Below are positions 59,925 through 64,000 of a DNA stretch of 64,000 nucleotides, in pieces. This stretch comes from Burkholderiaceae bacterium (GTDB lineage Bacteria > Pseudomonadota > Gammaproteobacteria > Burkholderiales > Burkholderiaceae_D). The notes beneath the pieces are model-generated. The model made no database searches and had not been told where the DNA came from. It saw only the letters and a program-made list of their open reading frames with translations. Position numbers and translations under genes: made by a program. The DNA lies in the NCBI GenBank assembly GCA_030157545.1, contig JAOAUN010000057.1, positions 61,202-125,201 on the forward strand. Direction: 5' to 3'. Position 1 is the first letter of the stretch; each line of letters opens with the position of its first letter.

Positions 59925-61178
59925 TCACATATGCGAGATCATTACATCACCGAAACCGGAGCATGACATCTGGGTCGAGCCTTCCATCAGACGCGCAAAG
60001 TCGTAGGTGACTTTCTTGGAAGCGATGGATTTTTCCATTGAGCTCACCAGCAAGTCGGCTGCCTCAAACCAACCCATGTGACGCAACATCATTTCTGCAG
60101 ACAAAATCAGTGAACCCGGATTCACATAATCTTTGCCGGCGTACTTGGGTGCGGTGCCGTGCGTCGCCTCAAACATCGCCACTGAGTCAGACAAATTGGC
60201 GCCCGGCGCAATGCCGATGCCGCCTACCTGCGCTGCCAGCGCGTCTGAGATGTAGTCGCCATTCAAGTTCAGCGTTGCAATGACGCTGTACTCGTTTGGA
60301 CGCAACAAGATCTGCTGCAAGAATGCATCGGCAATCGAATCCTTGACGATAATTTCCTTGCCAGTCTTTGGATTTTTGAATGAGCACCATGGGCCGCCAT
60401 CAATCATCTGCGCGCCGAATTCTTTTTGCGCCAAAGCGTAGCCCCAGTCACGGAAGCCGCCTTCGGTGTACTTCATGATATTGCCCTTGTGAACGATCGT
60501 CACGGAAGGCTTGTCATTGTCGATCGCGTATTGAATCGCTTTACGAACAAGGCGTTCGGTACCTTCGCGCGACACGGGCTTAACGCCGATACCGGAAGTT
60601 TGCGGGAAGCGGATCTTGGTGACGCCCATTTCCCTGATCAAGAAGTCGATGATCTTTTTCGCGCCTTCCGAACCTTCTTGCCATTCAATACCAGCGTAAA
60701 TGTCTTCGGAGTTCTCACGGAAGATCACCATGTCGGTTTTCTCTGGCTCGCGCAATGGCGATGGCACGCCTTTGTAATAGCGAACAGGACGCAAGCAGAC
60801 ATACAAGTCCAATGCCTGGCGCAGCGCTACGTTCAACGAGCGGATACCGCCACCGACCGGGGTCGTCAGAGGACCCTTGATCGATACCACATATTCTTTC
60901 AATACCTGCAGGGTTTCATCTGGCAACCAGACGTCGGGGCCATAGACCTGCGTCGATTTCTCGCCTGCGTAAATTTCCATCCAGCTGATTTTGCGCTTGC
61001 CGGCATAAGCCTTGGCAACGGCAGCATCGACCACCTTGATCATGACCGGGCTAATGTCAACACCGGTTCCATCGCCTTCAATGTAAGGCAGGATAGGATT
61101 GTCTGGCACGTTCAACGAAAAGTCAGCGTTGACCGTGATTTTTTTACCCTCGACGGGCACTTTAATATGTTGGTACAT
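59925..61178 (-). CDS. icd: Isocitrate dehydrogenase, NADP-dependent
   Basis: The product is 417 residues, the E. coli-like dimeric type. The substrate serine lies in [13 protein letters not shown], and further motifs are [16 protein letters not shown] and [26 protein letters not shown]. It is a TCA-cycle enzyme making 2-oxoglutarate. The 291-base spacer to rluE carries the promoters of both genes. Confidence 0.97.
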   Translation of the reverse strand: MYQHIKVPVEGKKITVNADFSLNVPDNPILPYIEGDGTGVDISPVMIKVVDAAVAKAYAGKRKISWMEIYAGEKSTQVYGPDVWLPDETLQVLKEYVVSIKGPLTTPVGGGIRSLNVALRQALDLYVCLRPVRYYKGVPSPLREPEKTDMVIFRENSEDIYAGIEWQEGSEGAKKIIDFLIREMGVTKIRFPQTSGIGVKPVSREGTERLVRKAIQYAIDNDKPSVTIVHKGNIMKYTEGGFRDWGYALAQKEFGAQMIDGGPWCSFKNPKTGKEIIVKDSIADAFLQQILLRPNEYSVIATLNLNGDYISDALAAQVGGIGIAPGANLSDSVAMFEATHGTAPKYAGKDYVNPGSLILSAEMMLRHMGWFEAADLLVSSMEKSIASKKVTYDFARLMEGSTQMSCSGFGDVMISHM

Positions 61179-61469
61179 CGTTATCTCCGAAGTTTGGCGG
61201 ATAGCAGGATTGTAGTTTGCGTCTCATGAACGACAAAGCACATTTAACGTTGCTTGCGTAACTAGCCTTATCTAGCCTTATTGCCAGCCAGAACGGAACT
61301 CTTATATAAGACATAAGACTAATTTTCACATTATGCACTAGAATTTTACTCAGTGCCATGGAAAATGCCCACAGATAACTTAAAATCTGGCCGTTTTCTT
61401 CTCCACTACCCTTTACAATCCAATCCTTCAACAGCTGTTCGGTATAGTCGCCATCCTTGCATCGAGTTT

Positions 61470-62039
61470 ATGCCACTCATTCTTTTCAATAAGCCCTTTC
61501 AGGTGATGAGCCAGTTTTCCAGTCATGCCGACCGGCCGTCTTTATCGGATTATCTGACTATGCCCGGCATCTATCCGGCAGGAAGACTCGACGCTGACAG
61601 CGAAGGCCTGATGGTGCTGACAGATGACGGCGCACTACAACATGCCATCAGTCACCCTGACAGTAAAAAGGAAAAAATTTATCTGGCGCAGGTCGAAGGC
61701 AAAGTCGAACCAGCCGCACTGACCCGGCTGCGCGCACCGCTTGATCTGGGCGACTTCACGACACGCCCCTGCAAGGCATCGCAGATAGCGCTACCTGAAT
61801 GGCTATGGGAACGCGAGCCACCCATACGAGTGCGCCAGCAAGTACCAACGAGCTGGCTGGCAATTACTCTGACCGAAGGCAAAAACCGCCAGGTTCGTCG
61901 CATGACAGCCGCCGTCGGCCTGCCAACGCTAAGGCTGGTCCGGATTGCCATCGGACCTTTTTCGCTGGCCACGCACCCACTGCTGCCCGGTGAATGGCGT
62001 GCCGTAAGCGAAGCAGAATGGCGCGCCGGAATGAGTTAG
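61470..62039 (+). CDS. rluE: 23S rRNA pseudouridine2457 synthase RluE-like
   Basis: The product is 189 residues, a RsuA/RluE-type pseudouridine synthase without the S4 domain. MPLILFNKPFQVMSQFSS opens the protein; GIYPAGRLDADSEGLMVLTDDG carries the catalytic Asp. TLTEGKNRQVRRMTAAVGLPTLRLVRI is the conserved C-terminal block. I chose ATG 61470 because the family sequence starts there. Confidence 0.92.
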   Translation: MPLILFNKPFQVMSQFSSHADRPSLSDYLTMPGIYPAGRLDADSEGLMVLTDDGALQHAISHPDSKKEKIYLAQVEGKVEPAALTRLRAPLDLGDFTTRPCKASQIALPEWLWEREPPIRVRQQVPTSWLAITLTEGKNRQVRRMTAAVGLPTLRLVRIAIGPFSLATHPLLPGEWRAVSEAEWRAGMS

Positions 62040-62096
62040 CTCTACGTTGTTACACGTTGCCATCCCATAAATTTACTATCCAGCTTTACATAAAAA

Positions 62097-62534
62097 ATGA
62101 ATAAAAACCTGTTGTACACCGCTCTGCTGACAGCGTTATTGACCGTACTGGCTCCAGCCCGCGCACAACAAAAATTGCCAACGACCACGCTCAGTGTGGG
62201 CATTCATTTAATCCACGCCGAAGTTGCCATCAGCGATGCAGAGCGCGCGCAAGGCTTGATGTTTCGCGAAAAAATGGGACCGAACGAAGGGATGGTATTT
62301 CGCTTCAACACCACGAACCAGGTTTGCATGTGGATGAAAAATACGCTGCTGCCGTTGTCCGTTGCTTTTATTGATGAAGCCGGCAACATTACCAACATCG
62401 AAGAGATGGAACCGCAAACACTAGATGCACATTGCGCAAACAAGCCTGCGCGCTATGCGCTGGAAATGAACCGGGGTTGGTTCAAGAAAAAGAATATCAA
62501 GGCCGGCAGCAAAATCAGCGGGCTGCCTAAATAA
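62097..62534 (+). CDS. Secreted DUF192 family protein
   Basis: The product is 145 residues with an N-terminal signal peptide (LLYTALLTALLTVLAPARA). The DUF192 core follows: DAERAQGLMFREKMGPNEGMVFRF, CMWMKNTLLPLSVAFID and KPARYALEMNRGWFKKKNIKAGSKI. The role of the family is not established. It stands alone, convergent with rpsT. Confidence 0.9.
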   Translation: MNKNLLYTALLTALLTVLAPARAQQKLPTTTLSVGIHLIHAEVAISDAERAQGLMFREKMGPNEGMVFRFNTTNQVCMWMKNTLLPLSVAFIDEAGNITNIEEMEPQTLDAHCANKPARYALEMNRGWFKKKNIKAGSKISGLPK

Positions 62535-62562
62535 AGTTCCAAAGTGACATTCACAAATAACA

Positions 62563-62592
62563 AAACCCGCCTGATAAATTCCAGACGGGTTT
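62563..62592. terminator. Terminator between the DUF192 gene and rpsT
   Basis: AAACCCG and CGGGTTT, extended by CTG and CAG with one mismatch, form a stem between two convergent genes. Confidence 0.75.
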
Positions 62593-62634
62593 AGCTAGGA
62601 ACCACTATGCCGGCTTGCACCGGGCTGACAGCAA

Positions 62635-62901
62635 TCAGGCTGACAGTGCTTTCAACGCTGCGTTCAGACGGCTCTTGTGACGAGCTGCCTTGTTTTTGTG
62701 GATAATTTTCTTGTCAGCGATACGATCAATGATCGAAATCGACGATTGGAAAACTTGCGTAGCAGCGGCTTTGTCACCGGTTGCGATCGCTTTACGGATC
62801 GATTTGATTGCAGTGCGCAAGGTCGAACGCTGGCTAGAATTGTGAGCGTTCAACTTGACTGCTTGGCGAGCGCGCTTGCGCGCTTGTGCGGTATTTGCCA
62901 T
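62635..62901 (-). CDS. rpsT: 30S ribosomal protein S20
   Basis: The product is 88 residues, basic and helical, starting [21 protein letters not shown] and ending [14 protein letters not shown], as expected for S20. I chose ATG 62901 because family sequence starts there; the open frame upstream is leader. It is divergent from murJ, the usual order in Betaproteobacteria. Confidence 0.97.
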   Translation of the reverse strand: MANTAQARKRARQAVKLNAHNSSQRSTLRTAIKSIRKAIATGDKAAATQVFQSSISIIDRIADKKIIHKNKAARHKSRLNAALKALSA

Positions 62902-63091
62902 GACTGATTCCTGATGGTGATGTGCCCTGCCGGGCACTTGCCCGGGGACGGAATTTGGGAAAAACGCGGAGTATAGCTGGTTTTTGACTCTACGGCAAAT
63001 ATGGCGGACGATCAGCCGCTGCAGGGCTGGCATCACTCCGACAGTTATTAATACTGAAATATCATAGGCAAAGCCAACCACGCTCAGCCGC

Positions 63092-63097
63092 TATAAT
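63092..63097 (+). promoter_or_regulatory. Probable -10 element of murJ
   Basis: TATAAT ends only eight bases before the murJ ATG and no Shine-Dalgarno motif lies between, so a transcript from it would start at or very near the start codon. Confidence 0.4.
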
Positions 63098-63105
63098 GGC
63101 ACGCC

Positions 63106-64000
63106 ATGAACTTGCACAAAACGCTTGCCACCGTTTCTGGCATGACCATGCTGTCCCGCATAACCGGGCTATTGCGCGAGTTTCTCATCGCCCGCACCTT
63201 TGGCGCATCCATCTATACCGATGCCTTCTTCGTCGCGTTCCGGATTCCCAACCTGCTGCGCCGACTGTTTGCTGAAGGCGCATTTTCGCAAGCCTTCGTG
63301 CCCATCCTGGCTGAATATAAAAACAAACAAGGCGAGGAAGCTACCCGCCAACTGACCGACCATGTGGCGACTGTACTGGCATGGGCACTACTGGCGACCA
63401 CAATAGCCGGCATCATCGCTGCCCCAGCCATTGTGCTGATGGTCGCAAGCGGTTTTGCGTCGGACCCACAAGCCTTGAGCTTGTCGGTAGTGATGACGCG
63501 GATTATGTTTCCGTACATTTTATTCATGTCGCTAGTCGCCTTGGCGGGCGGAATCCTGAACACTTGGCGCGAATTCCGCATTCCGGCCTTTACCCCGGTG
63601 CTGTTGAACCTGAGCTTCATTGCTTCTTCGTTATTTTTCGCGCCGTATATGGATCAGCCGATTTATGGCATGGCTATTGCCGTCTTCGTCGGCGGCCTGC
63701 TGCAACTGGCTTTGCAAGTGCCTGCACTGCGCAAAATCGGCATGCTGCCTCGCATAGGTTTGAATCCACTTATTGCCTTGCGTGATGCCGGCGTACGCCG
63801 CGTTTTAAAACAAATGGTGCCGGCGACTTTTGCGGTATCAGTGGCACAACTCAGCCTGATCATTAATACCAACATTGCGTCGCACCTGGCAGACGGCAGC
63901 GTATCGTGGCTTTCGTATGCAGACCGGCTTATGGAACTACCTACAGGTTTGCTTGGTGTGGCACTCGGCACTATTCTGCTTCCGAGCTTGTCCAAAGCTC
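63106..64000 (+). CDS. murJ: Lipid II flippase MurJ (MviN), cut by window end
   Basis: The first 298 codons are present; the gene continues beyond the window. MNLHKTLATVSGMTMLSRITGLLREFLIARTFG is the MurJ N-terminus, followed by many membrane helices of the MOP-type exporter fold. FRIPNLLRRLFAEGAFSQAFVPILAEY and YADRLMELPTGLLGVALGTILLP are signatures. MurJ moves lipid II across the inner membrane for peptidoglycan synthesis. No ribosome-binding site precedes ATG 63106. Confidence 0.97.
   Translation, partial: MNLHKTLATVSGMTMLSRITGLLREFLIARTFGASIYTDAFFVAFRIPNLLRRLFAEGAFSQAFVPILAEYKNKQGEEATRQLTDHVATVLAWALLATTIAGIIAAPAIVLMVASGFASDPQALSLSVVMTRIMFPYILFMSLVALAGGILNTWREFRIPAFTPVLLNLSFIASSLFFAPYMDQPIYGMAIAVFVGGLLQLALQVPALRKIGMLPRIGLNPLIALRDAGVRRVLKQMVPATFAVSVAQLSLIINTNIASHLADGSVSWLSYADRLMELPTGLLGVALGTILLPSLSKA

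Overview
The window looks like a chromosomal segment of a betaproteobacterium of the order Burkholderiales, most likely family Oxalobacteraceae (Herminiimonas/Janthinobacterium-like). This is inferred from protein character and gene order: orn / M48 protease / pterin dehydratase / rsgA; yhdP-nitrilase-tldD next to glnE; ribF-ileS-lspA-coaBC-dut; clpS-clpA / csp / icd; and rpsT divergent from murJ. No database search was possible. No rRNA, tRNA, CRISPR array, complete insertion sequence or replication origin was recognised. Both ends cut genes: an IclR-type regulator on the left and murJ on the right.

Layout. (1) 1-6 kb: an aromatic-acid region with the IclR regulator fragment, a broken copy of an AraC-type regulator, a large orphan gene (818-3217) carrying phosphoprotein-phosphatase (PPP) metal-site motifs, the intact AraC-type regulator, and pobA. 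The orphan gene lies between the broken and the intact regulator copies, so it looks inserted. (2) 6-19 kb: a micro-oxic respiration block with a four-cysteine Fnr regulator, ccoNOQPGH plus a small membrane protein, gcdH, then ccoS, ccoI, a TauE/SafE-like membrane protein and hemN. (3) 19-24 kb: a PatZ-like acyl-CoA synthetase/acetyltransferase, two universal stress proteins and an SrkA-type kinase. Four FNR-type palindromes (12287, 19024, 21799, 23277) connect regions 2 and 3 into one apparent regulon with the local fnr. (4) 24-33 kb: housekeeping genes (YecA-like, orn, M48 protease, pterin dehydratase, rsgA, argF, argG, ppnP, murB, yajQ). (5) 32.9-34.1 kb: a small accessory module, an HTH regulator followed by an AbiEii-type nucleotidyltransferase. 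(6) 34-64 kb: housekeeping genes for aromatic amino acid synthesis, proteolysis, nitrogen control, central carbon metabolism, tRNA charging, lipoprotein and coenzyme synthesis, Clp proteolysis and envelope synthesis.

The intergenic spaces contain a dispersed palindromic repeat family (core like GTCATTCC..GGAATCCAG). It includes an identical 114-bp pair bracketing the ccoS-ccoI block and a third, inverted, diverged copy near 25 kb. The last 53 bp of gap are duplicated just downstream of that gene.

The best candidates for something undescribed are the PPP-like orphan protein at 818-3217 with its flanking regulator duplication, and the HTH/nucleotidyltransferase pair at 32.9-34.1 kb. Gene functions are assigned by motif and family recognition alone.
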